A stretch of DNA of 64,000 nucleotides from Actinomadura_C alba (GTDB lineage: Bacteria; Actinomycetota; Actinomycetes; Streptosporangiales; Streptosporangiaceae), in the NCBI RefSeq assembly GCF_039530285.1, contig NZ_BAAAOK010000006.1:310001-374000 (forward strand), in the 5' to 3' direction. Below, in pieces: positions 38,735-46,309 of this stretch. Both the position numbers and the translations under genes were made by a program. Under the pieces are notes generated by a model that saw only the letters and a program-made list of their open reading frames with translations, had not been told where the DNA came from and ran no database searches. How positions within the stretch are numbered: position 1 is the stretch's first letter; the number at the start of each line of letters is the position of its first letter.

Positions 38735-39826
38735 ATGCCCGGCAGCGCCGTTTCTCCCGGGCCGGTGGCCGTCGACACGATGGGTGGTGATCACGCCCCC
38801 GATGAGATCATCGCGGGGGCCGTCACCGCGGTCCGGGAACATGACGTACGCCTGATTCTCGTCGGGCAGGCACCACGGATCAAGCAGCAGCTGGACCGGC
38901 TCGGCGTCGCCGGGCAGATCCCGATCGCACACGCCGACGAGGCACTGGCGATGGACGAAGGAGCGCTCGCCAGCCGGCGCAAGCCGCGCTCGTCGGTCGC
39001 CATCGCCTGCCGGCTGATCCGGCAGAACCGGGCATCCGCGCTGGTGTCGGCGGGAACCACGGCGGGGGTCGTCGCCACCTCGCGGTTGCGGCTGCGCGGC
39101 CAGCACGGCGTGACGCGCCCGGCGATCGCCGTCGTCCTGCCGACCCGCCCGCGCCCGACGGTGCTGCTGGACGCCGGGGCCACCGCCGACGTCAAGCCCG
39201 AGACCCTGGTGCAGTTCGCCGCCCTCGGCACGGCCTACGCACAAGTGCGGCACGGTGTGGACCGGCCACGTGTCGGCCTGCTCACCATCGGCGCCGAGCC
39301 GGGGAAGGGCAACAAGCTGATCCGTCGCGCCCATGAGCTGCTGACCGCGGCGCCCCCCGGCATCGAGTTCGTCGGCAACATCGAGGGCGACGATCTGCTG
39401 GGGGGCAAGGTCGACGTGGTCGTCACCGACGGCTTCACCGGGAACGTCGCGCTCAAGACCATCGAGGGCTCCGTGCGTCTGGCGCTCGCCGAGGTCGAGG
39501 CGGCGATCGGTTCGAGCCGGCGGGCCAGGATGGGCGCCGCGATGCAGCGCCGCCCGCTGCGTGAACTGCGGGACCGGCTCGACTCCGGTACGTACGGCGG
39601 CGGCGTGCTGCTGGGCCTGAACGGCACCGTGGTGATCGCGCACGGGGCCTCGAACGCCAAGGCCATCACCTCGGCGTGCGTCCTCGCGCACGACCTCGTA
39701 CGGGGGAACATCGTCGAGCGCATCCGCGAGCAGGTCGCCGCCGCCCGCCCGCCGCGGTTCGGCCGCAGGCACGGCGACCGTGATCACCCGGCCCCGGAGC
39801 GCGACGAGCCGCCGTCCGCCGACTGA
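38735..39826 (+). CDS. plsX: Phosphate acyltransferase PlsX
   Basis: A 363-residue enzyme that makes acyl-phosphate from acyl-ACP for phospholipid synthesis. PlsX hallmarks are visible: VAVDTMGGDHAPDEIIAGAV at the N-terminus, SAGTTAGVVATSRLRL, GLLTIGAEPGKGNKL, FVGNIEGDDLLGGKVDVVVTDGFTGNVALKTIEG and GGGVLLGLNGTVVIAHGAS. Canonical plsX genes sit beside rpmF or fabH. This one does not, so it may be a second copy. A 75-base gap separates it from argS. Confidence 0.95.
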   Translation: MPGSAVSPGPVAVDTMGGDHAPDEIIAGAVTAVREHDVRLILVGQAPRIKQQLDRLGVAGQIPIAHADEALAMDEGALASRRKPRSSVAIACRLIRQNRASALVSAGTTAGVVATSRLRLRGQHGVTRPAIAVVLPTRPRPTVLLDAGATADVKPETLVQFAALGTAYAQVRHGVDRPRVGLLTIGAEPGKGNKLIRRAHELLTAAPPGIEFVGNIEGDDLLGGKVDVVVTDGFTGNVALKTIEGSVRLALAEVEAAIGSSRRARMGAAMQRRPLRELRDRLDSGTYGGGVLLGLNGTVVIAHGASNAKAITSACVLAHDLVRGNIVERIREQVAAARPPRFGRRHGDRDHPAPERDEPPSAD

Positions 39827-39900
39827 TCCCGAAGGCATGGGGCCGTGCCGGGGGCTCATATGTTTGGGCGGCCGGCCCGTACCGCCGATAACCTTGGACC

Positions 39901-41646
39901 ATGTCCGATCCGCAACTCGTTCTCGCCGCCCGTGTCCAGGCCGCGCTCGCCGCCGCCTTCGGACCGGAGTACGCGGACACCGACCCGGTCATCCGGCCCT
40001 CGCAGTTCGCCGACTTCCAGGCCAATGTGGCCCTGCCCCTGGCCAAGCGCCTGGGCCGAAAGCCGCGCGACGTGGCCGGCGAGATCGTGGCCAGGCTCGA
40101 CGTCGCGGACCTGTGCACGGCGATCGAGGTCAGCGGGCCCGGCTTCGTCAACCTGACCCTCAGCGAGGAGTGGATCGCGGCGCAGGCCCAGATCATGCAC
40201 GGCGACGAGCGGCTGGCCGTCCCGGTGACCGACGACCCCCACAAGGTCGTCGTCGAGTACTCCTCGCCCAACGTGGCCAAGGAGATGCATGTAGGGCATC
40301 TGCGCACCACGATCGTCGGGGACGCGATCGCGCGGATCCTGGAGTTCCTGGGCCACCCGGTGGTGCGTGACAACCACCTCGGCGACTGGGGCACCCCGTT
40401 CGGCATGCTGATCGAGCATCTGCTCGACGTCGGCGAGCACTCGGCCGAGGCCAGGCTGCTGGAGACGGATCCGAACTCGTTCTACCAGGCGGCCCGCGTG
40501 AAGTTCGACACCGAGCCCGCGTTCGCCGAACGCGCCAGGGAACGGGTCGTACGGCTCCAGGCCGGCGACGCCGACACCCTGCGGCACTGGCAGGAACTGG
40601 TCGATCTGTCCAAGGAGTACCTCCACCGGATCTACGGGCGGCTCGGCGTCAGCCTCACCGACGAGGACATCCGCGGTGAGAGCTTCTACAACCACCTGCT
40701 CGCCGCCACGGCGGCGGAACTCCAGGACAAGGGCATCGCAGTGATCAGCGATGGCGCGCTGTGCGCGTTCCCGCCCGGATTCACCGGCCGGGAGGGCGAA
40801 CCGCTGCCCGTGATCATCCGCAAGCGGGACGGCGGCTACAACTACTCGACCACCGACCTCGCCACGATCCGGTACCGGGCCGACGACCTCAAGATCGACC
40901 GGGCGATCTACGTGGTCGGCGCGTCGCAGGGCCTCCATTTCCAGATGGTGTTCGCGGTCGCCCGGATGGCCGGGTGGGTCCCCGAGGACATGCGGCTGGA
41001 GCACGCCCAGATCGGCAACGTGCTCGGCACCGACGGCAAGATCCTGCGGACCCGCGCCGGCGGCACGATCAAGCTCAGCGAGCTGATCGACGAGGCCGTC
41101 GAACGCGCCGGCCAGGAGTTCGACAAGATCGAGCATGACGAGCCGTTCGACGAGCGCACCAGGCAGGCGATCGTCGAGGCGGTCGGTGTCGGGGCGGTGA
41201 AGTACGCCGACCTCTCGGTCGCCCTGGACAGCGAGTACGTCTTCGACTTCGACCGGATGATCTCGTTCAAGGGCAACACGGGTCCGTATCTGCAGTACGC
41301 CACCGCGCGGATCAGGTCGATCTTCCGCAAGGGCGGCGTGGACCCGCAGGACACACCGGGCCCCATCGCCCTCGGCACCGCGGCCGAGCGCGCGCTGGCG
41401 CTCCGGCTGCTCGGCTTCGGCGGAGCCGTCGCGCTCGCCGGCGAGACGGCCGAGCCGCACCGCCTGTGCGCCTACGTCTTCGAGCTGGCGTCCGCCTTCA
41501 CCACGTTCTACGAGAACTGCCCCGTGCTGAAGGACGACGTCGAGCCCGCCGTGCGCGCATCACGCCTCGCCCTGTGCGCGCTGACGCTGAGGACCCTGGT
41601 CAAGGGCCTCGATCTCCTCGGCGTCACCGCACCGGATCGTATGTAG
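39901..41646 (+). CDS. argS: Arginyl-tRNA synthetase
   Basis: A 581-residue class Ia synthetase that charges tRNA-Arg. The HIGH motif appears as SSPNVAKEMHVGHLRTT (about residues 120-136). The KMSK loop is replaced by LRTRAGGTIKLSEL, as is common in ArgRS. The DALR anticodon domain is at the C-terminus (YLQYATARIRSIFRK, VRASRLALCALTLRTLVKGLDLLGV). Length matches bacterial ArgS. The gene is monocistronic or follows plsX; its 3' end faces the histone H1-like gene. Confidence 0.97.
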   Translation: MSDPQLVLAARVQAALAAAFGPEYADTDPVIRPSQFADFQANVALPLAKRLGRKPRDVAGEIVARLDVADLCTAIEVSGPGFVNLTLSEEWIAAQAQIMHGDERLAVPVTDDPHKVVVEYSSPNVAKEMHVGHLRTTIVGDAIARILEFLGHPVVRDNHLGDWGTPFGMLIEHLLDVGEHSAEARLLETDPNSFYQAARVKFDTEPAFAERARERVVRLQAGDADTLRHWQELVDLSKEYLHRIYGRLGVSLTDEDIRGESFYNHLLAATAAELQDKGIAVISDGALCAFPPGFTGREGEPLPVIIRKRDGGYNYSTTDLATIRYRADDLKIDRAIYVVGASQGLHFQMVFAVARMAGWVPEDMRLEHAQIGNVLGTDGKILRTRAGGTIKLSELIDEAVERAGQEFDKIEHDEPFDERTRQAIVEAVGVGAVKYADLSVALDSEYVFDFDRMISFKGNTGPYLQYATARIRSIFRKGGVDPQDTPGPIALGTAAERALALRLLGFGGAVALAGETAEPHRLCAYVFELASAFTTFYENCPVLKDDVEPAVRASRLALCALTLRTLVKGLDLLGVTAPDRM

Positions 41647-41727
41647 CCGCGCTCATCGCGGTGTCGTTCGGCGCCGGTCCTGGCCTCCCCTTCCTGATCC
41701 GGTTCCGAGCCCGGTCCCCGGGCTCAC

Positions 41728-43032
41728 TCATGGTCGGTCATGCTCGACGAGGCCCGAGAGAAAGCCGCCGTTCTCGCCGGCCGACTGACTCGCGCGCACA
41801 TTCGCGGGCCGGTCCGTCGAAGAGCCGGGTGCCATCGAGCCGCCGGGACGTTCCATGGCGCCCCTGGACTCGGCCGGCATCGGCCTGGCGGTGGTGCTCT
41901 CGGTTCCGCGCTCGGCCGCCTTGGCCTTCGGCGACGGCCTCGCCGGCGTCCTGGTCTTGGCGGCCGGTTTCGCCGGCGCGGTGGCCTTGGAGCGTCCGGC
42001 GGTGGCGGTCGTGCGCTTGGCGGTCGTCTTGGCCGCACCGGTCGTCTTCCGACCCGTGGTGGCCGTCGCCCGCTTCGGCGCGGTCTTCGCCGTCGCTGTC
42101 GTCCTCGACCGCCCGGCGGCCGCCGACGTGCGCTTGGCGGTCGTCTTGGCCGCACCGGTCGTCTTCCGCGCGGCGGTGGCCGTCGCCCGCTTCGGCGCGG
42201 TCGCCGACGTGCGCTTGGCCGCCGTCTTCGCGGCACCGGTCACCTTCCGTGCGGCGGTGGCCGTCGTTCGCGTTCCCGACGGCCTAGTGGCCGCGGCGGT
42301 CTTCGCTCGCCCGGTCGCCTTCGGTCGCGCGGCCGCCTTCGCCCTTGAAGTGATCTGGGTTGTGGCGGTCGGCTTGCGACGGGTGGCCGCCGCCGTCGTC
42401 CGCGTTCTCCTGCGTGCGGCCGGTTTCCGCGCCGTCGTCGATCTGGCCCGTGGGGCCCTCTCGACCGAGATCTCGGGCTTGGCCGCTCGCATCGCCGACG
42501 CCAGCGAGTTCAAGGCCCTGGCCGTGGCGGTCATGGCCTTGGTCGCCGTCGTCATCACGGTCATGGCGACGTTCATCGTCCGCTCGGACGACGCCACGTT
42601 GCCCATGGCCGACATGGCCTTCGAGGCCACGGACGTGGCCTTCTTCGGCACCTCTCTGACCGCCTCGACCGGTGGCATGGCCTCGGCCTTCCTGGCCGCG
42701 GTCCTCGCCCGGGTCGCCGTGGCGGTCCTCGCCCGTGCGGTGGTGCTCCTCGCCCGTGCCGTGGTGCTCCTCGTGCGCGCCGTGGTGCTCTTCTTGCGGG
42801 CCGTGGTGCCCCCCGTGCGCGCCGTCGTGGCGGTGCGCCCGGTCGACCTCGCTGCCGAGGTTCTTCGGCTCGGAGCCTTTTTAGCCGTGGATTGCCTCGT
42901 CGTGGCCTTCTTGGCAGCCGCCTTGCCGGCTGCTCCGGCGCTGGCCGAAGTTCTCCTCGCGGCCGTGCTCTTCGTGCGACTCGCTGCCGTCGTTCGACCG
43001 GCGGTCGCCGACATACCTGTTTTGGTAGCCAC
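41728..43032 (-). CDS. Histone H1-like Lys/Arg/Ala/Thr-rich DNA-binding protein
   Basis: A 434-residue, extremely basic low-complexity protein. Residues 1-115 and 190-390 consist of short Ala/Lys/Arg/Thr repeats (TTARARSTTARART; RKTTGAAKTTAKRT), like the C-terminal tails of eukaryotic H1 and of bacterial Hc1/AlgP-type proteins. A more structured middle (about 116-185; KKATSVASKAMSAMGNVASS) separates them. The C-terminus ends GGFLSGLVEHDRP. It should bind DNA without sequence specificity. GTG at 43032 has a superb GGGGGGAG site. The opposite strand shows a long reading frame here, but that is a shadow of this biased coding sequence. Confidence 0.87.
   Translation of the reverse strand: MATKTGMSATAGRTTAASRTKSTAARRTSASAGAAGKAAAKKATTRQSTAKKAPSRRTSAARSTGRTATTARTGGTTARKKSTTARTRSTTARARSTTARARTATATRARTAARKAEAMPPVEAVREVPKKATSVASKAMSAMGNVASSERTMNVAMTVMTTATKAMTATARALNSLASAMRAAKPEISVERAPRARSTTARKPAARRRTRTTAAATRRKPTATTQITSRAKAAARPKATGRAKTAAATRPSGTRTTATAARKVTGAAKTAAKRTSATAPKRATATAARKTTGAAKTTAKRTSAAAGRSRTTATAKTAPKRATATTGRKTTGAAKTTAKRTTATAGRSKATAPAKPAAKTRTPARPSPKAKAAERGTESTTARPMPAESRGAMERPGGSMAPGSSTDRPANVRASQSAGENGGFLSGLVEHDRP
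42011..42275 (-). repeat. Long imperfect tandem repeats inside the H1-like gene
   Basis: A roughly 70-base block starting at 42011 recurs at 42128 (117 bases, or 39 codons, later) almost unchanged, and a more diverged copy starts near 42209. The repeats encode the RKTTGAAKTTAKRT units of the H1-like protein and keep the frame, so they are prime sites for length variation by slippage or recombination. Confidence 0.75.
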
Positions 43033-43202
43033 TGATCTCCCCCCCGTGACGATCAGTTACGGGGACATCTATTCCACAGTTGGGGACTATCTACACACCG
43101 TGGTCTTCTGCGTCTTTCCACGTGAGGCACAGATTCGGCACCACGTAACCCCCGGGTGCCGCCCTGAGCCCCACGCCCGCATCGGGTCCCCGGACTGGCC
43201 AG

Positions 43203-43231
43203 TTAATCCTTATCTTTTTCCACCATATGCT
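43203..43231 (+). promoter_or_regulatory. Candidate promoter of the first LuxR regulator gene
   Basis: An A/T-rich patch in the 214-base divergent gap contains TTAATC (43203) and TATGCT (43226) with a 17-base spacer. Transcription would begin only about 8 bases before the GTG at 43247. No ribosome site is visible, so the mRNA may be nearly leaderless. Confidence 0.4.
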
Positions 43232-43246
43232 GGCATCCTTGGGCAC

Positions 43247-46228
43247 GTGAGTGTGCGCGTCGTCAGCCCCATGCTCATCGGCCGATCCCCTGAACTCCAA
43301 CGCCTCGGCGAGGCGCTCGCCCGCGCGCCGAGCGCGGTGCTGGTCGGCGGTGAGGCCGGTGTCGGGAAGACCCGGCTGATCCGGGAGTTCGGTGACCGCG
43401 CCCAGTCCGCCGGGGCGCGGGTGCTGCTCGGCGCATGTCTCGAACTGGGCGCCGACGGTCTGCCGTTCGCGCCGTTCACCACGGTGCTGCGGGGACTCGT
43501 ACGCGAGATGGGGGCCGACGGCGTCACCGCGCTGCTGCCCGACTCGGCGGCGAGCGGGCTGGCCAGGCTGCTGCCCGACTTCGGCGAACCGGAGCCCGAC
43601 GCGACCAGCGGAGAGGCACGAGCCCGGCTGTTCGAGGTGGTCCTGACCCTGCTGGAGGGGCTGGCCGAGGACACGCCGACCGTTCTCGTCATCGAGGACG
43701 CCCACTGGGCCGACCGGTCCACCCGCGATCTGCTCACCTTCCTGATCCGCAACCTCGACGGCGCCGCCGCTCTGCTCCTGGTCGTCACCTACCGTTCCGA
43801 CGAACTGCACCGCTCTCATCCGCTGCGCCCCCTGCTGGCCGGGTTGGAACGCGTCGACCGGGTCGACCGGGTCGAGCTCTCGCGGCTCAGCCGGCGCGAG
43901 GTCGCCGATCTGGTGCACGGAATACTCGATCACGAACCTTCGGCGCAGCTCGTCGAGCAGGTCTACACGCGCAGCGAGGGCAACCCGCTGTTCGTGGAGG
44001 TGCTGCTGAACTCCGAGGACGGCGGCCCGGCCGGTGAACTGCCCGAGTCGCTGCGCGATCTGCTGCTGGCCGGCGTGCGGCGGCTGCCGGAGGACGCGCA
44101 GGAACTGCTCCGCGTGGCGAGCGGCGGGGGCGACCACATCGAGCACGCCCTGCTCGCGGCCGTGTCCGGGCTCGACGCCGCCGCACTGGACCGGACGCTG
44201 CGGCCGGCCGTCGCGGCGAACGTTCTCGTCGTCGAGGGGGATCGGTACGCGTTCCGGCACGCCCTGATCCGCGAGGCCGTGCAGGACGATCTGCTGCCCG
44301 GCGAGCACAGCCGGCTGCACGCCCGCTACGCGGAGGCGCTGGAGGGCAATCCGACGCTGCTGCCGGCCAGGAGGCTCGCGGTCGAGCTGGCCCATCACTG
44401 GTATCGCTCGCACGACGCCACCTGGGCCCTCATCAGCGCCTGGCGGGCGGCGGGCGAGGCCCGGAAGGCGGCCGCCTACGCCGAGGCCCTGGAGATGTTC
44501 TCACGCGTGCTGGAGCTGTGGGACCGGGTGCCCGGAGCGGCCGAGCACATCGGCCGCGAACTGGGCGAAGTGCTGGAGGACAGCGTCTCGGCGGCGGACC
44601 TCGCGGGGGACGGCGAGCGCGGGATCAAACTCGCCACCGCGGCGCTCAAGGAGATCGGCGACCCGGTCCGGGCGGCCGGGCTGCTCGAACAGCGCGGCCG
44701 TATGTCGCTGAGCCTCAACCGGGCCGAGGGGCTCGAGGACCTGCGCGAGGCGATCCGGCTGATCCCCGCCCGGCCGCCCAGCGTGGTCCGCGCGCGGGCG
44801 CTGGCCAGCCTGGCCGAGAAGACCTACAAGTTCGCCGTCTCGGATGAGGCGGGCCGCATCGCCGAAGAGGCCGCCCTGGCGGCCCGCGAGGCCGGTGACG
44901 CCGCCGCGGAGGTGAGCGCCCTGCTCACCCTGATCTACCTGGACGAAGAGGCGGACGACGAGAAAATGCTCGCCCGCCTGGACGATGTCGCCCTACTGGC
45001 CGAACGGGCGCGGTCCTACCGCCCGGTGCTGCGGGTGGCCGTCAACCGGTCTCATCTCCTCGAGGGGATGGGCCGGCACCAAGAGGCCATCGAGGTGGCC
45101 CGGCTCGGTGTCGAGAAGGCGCGTCACCATGGGCTGGCCCGGGTCGCGGGCACCGGGCTGGCGATCAACCTCGCCGACCCGCTGGTGTCGGTCGGCCGCT
45201 GGGACGAGGCCCTGGCCGTGATCGAGCACACCCTCGAGCAGGGCCCGGCGCCGAACCCCCGAGACTACCTGCGGCAACTGGCCGCAGAGATCGCGCTCGC
45301 CCGAGGCGATCTCGACAGGGCCGACGCGGCACTCGCGGCGGTGTCGAACCCGGCCGCGCGCGGCGCCGGCCCCCGTGCGGAGAATCACTTCTACACCGCC
45401 CGGCTCGAGGCGGAGCTCCACCTCGCGCGCGGGAATCCGCACGAGGCGATCTCGGCCGTCCAGCCAGTGATCGCGAATCCCGGTCTGGTGGACGACGGCC
45501 GGTACGCATGGCCGGCCCTCGTCGCCGGCGCGCGCGCGTGCACGGAGGCCCGCGACGCGGATGCCTTCGCGGCCATCGAGGCGCGTGCCGCGGGGCTGGC
45601 CGCGCGCGGCCCGGTCCAGCGGGCCCACCGGCTGGCCTTCGCGGCGGAGGCCGCCGAGTTCCGCCGTACCCCGTCGCGCTCCGCCTGGGACGCCGCCGCG
45701 GACGCGTGGGAGGCCCTCGGCCACCCCTATCGGCTCGCGTGGGCCCTGACCCGGGCCGCCGAGGCCGCCGCGGCGGAAGGGCACCGGGACGGTCTGGCGC
45801 CCCGGCTGCGCCGGGCCGCCGAGCTGGCCGACGGGCTCGCCGCCCACCCCCTGCTGAAGCGGATCGACGAGGTGTCGCGGCGCACGCGCCTCAACGTCAC
45901 CGCGGGTCCCGCCGACGCCGCCCCGCTCGGCCTGACGCCACGTGAGCTCGAAGTGCTCCGCCTCGTGGCCGACGGGCGCAGCAACCGCGACATCGCCGAG
46001 ACGCTCTTCATCTCGGTCAAGACGGCGAGCGTGCACGTCTCCAACATCCTGAGCAAGCTCAACGTCGGCGCACGCGGCGAGGCGGCGGCGACCGCGCACC
46101 GCCTGCGGCTCTTCGAGCCGGACACCGCACAAGATCGGCGAAGACGGGTGGCCAGCGGGAAGACCCCGGCCACGAAGCAGGCCCCGGCCACCGGGCGAGG
46201 CACGACTAAGACCCCGCACAAGACCTAG
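43247..46228 (+). CDS. Large LuxR-family ATPase regulator (MalT/AAA-TPR-HTH type), copy 1
   Basis: A 993-residue regulator. Residues 10-250 are an AAA-type STAND ATPase: Walker A VGGEAGVGKTRL (about 33-44), Walker B VLVIEDAHWADRSTRDLL, sensor TYRSDELHRSHPLRPLL. Residues 300-860 are TPR-like helices (WALTRAAEAAAAEGHRDG). The C-terminal HTH is LuxR-type (LTPRELEVLRLVADGRSNRDIAETLFISVKTASVHVSNILSKL). After it comes a Lys/Thr-rich tail (SGKTPATKQAPATGRGTTKT) not found in copy 2. The start is GTG 43247; ATG 43271 is possible. A tandem paralogue follows at 46310. Confidence 0.92.
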   Translation: MSVRVVSPMLIGRSPELQRLGEALARAPSAVLVGGEAGVGKTRLIREFGDRAQSAGARVLLGACLELGADGLPFAPFTTVLRGLVREMGADGVTALLPDSAASGLARLLPDFGEPEPDATSGEARARLFEVVLTLLEGLAEDTPTVLVIEDAHWADRSTRDLLTFLIRNLDGAAALLLVVTYRSDELHRSHPLRPLLAGLERVDRVDRVELSRLSRREVADLVHGILDHEPSAQLVEQVYTRSEGNPLFVEVLLNSEDGGPAGELPESLRDLLLAGVRRLPEDAQELLRVASGGGDHIEHALLAAVSGLDAAALDRTLRPAVAANVLVVEGDRYAFRHALIREAVQDDLLPGEHSRLHARYAEALEGNPTLLPARRLAVELAHHWYRSHDATWALISAWRAAGEARKAAAYAEALEMFSRVLELWDRVPGAAEHIGRELGEVLEDSVSAADLAGDGERGIKLATAALKEIGDPVRAAGLLEQRGRMSLSLNRAEGLEDLREAIRLIPARPPSVVRARALASLAEKTYKFAVSDEAGRIAEEAALAAREAGDAAAEVSALLTLIYLDEEADDEKMLARLDDVALLAERARSYRPVLRVAVNRSHLLEGMGRHQEAIEVARLGVEKARHHGLARVAGTGLAINLADPLVSVGRWDEALAVIEHTLEQGPAPNPRDYLRQLAAEIALARGDLDRADAALAAVSNPAARGAGPRAENHFYTARLEAELHLARGNPHEAISAVQPVIANPGLVDDGRYAWPALVAGARACTEARDADAFAAIEARAAGLAARGPVQRAHRLAFAAEAAEFRRTPSRSAWDAAADAWEALGHPYRLAWALTRAAEAAAAEGHRDGLAPRLRRAAELADGLAAHPLLKRIDEVSRRTRLNVTAGPADAAPLGLTPRELEVLRLVADGRSNRDIAETLFISVKTASVHVSNILSKLNVGARGEAAATAHRLRLFEPDTAQDRRRRVASGKTPATKQAPATGRGTTKTPHKT

Positions 46229-46309
46229 ATAGGGCATCTGCCCGAAGCGGCACCGGTGGCCTTAGGGCGACCCTGGTGTGAGGTTGCCGCCGAGGATCGG
46301 GTGCCCGAG

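Noticed and set aside
41855..43246. Plus-strand extension upstream of LuxR copy 1 (about 464 extra codons)
   Set aside because: It is the antisense reading of the highly repetitive H1-like gene; the real LuxR protein begins at 43247, where its ATPase homology starts.
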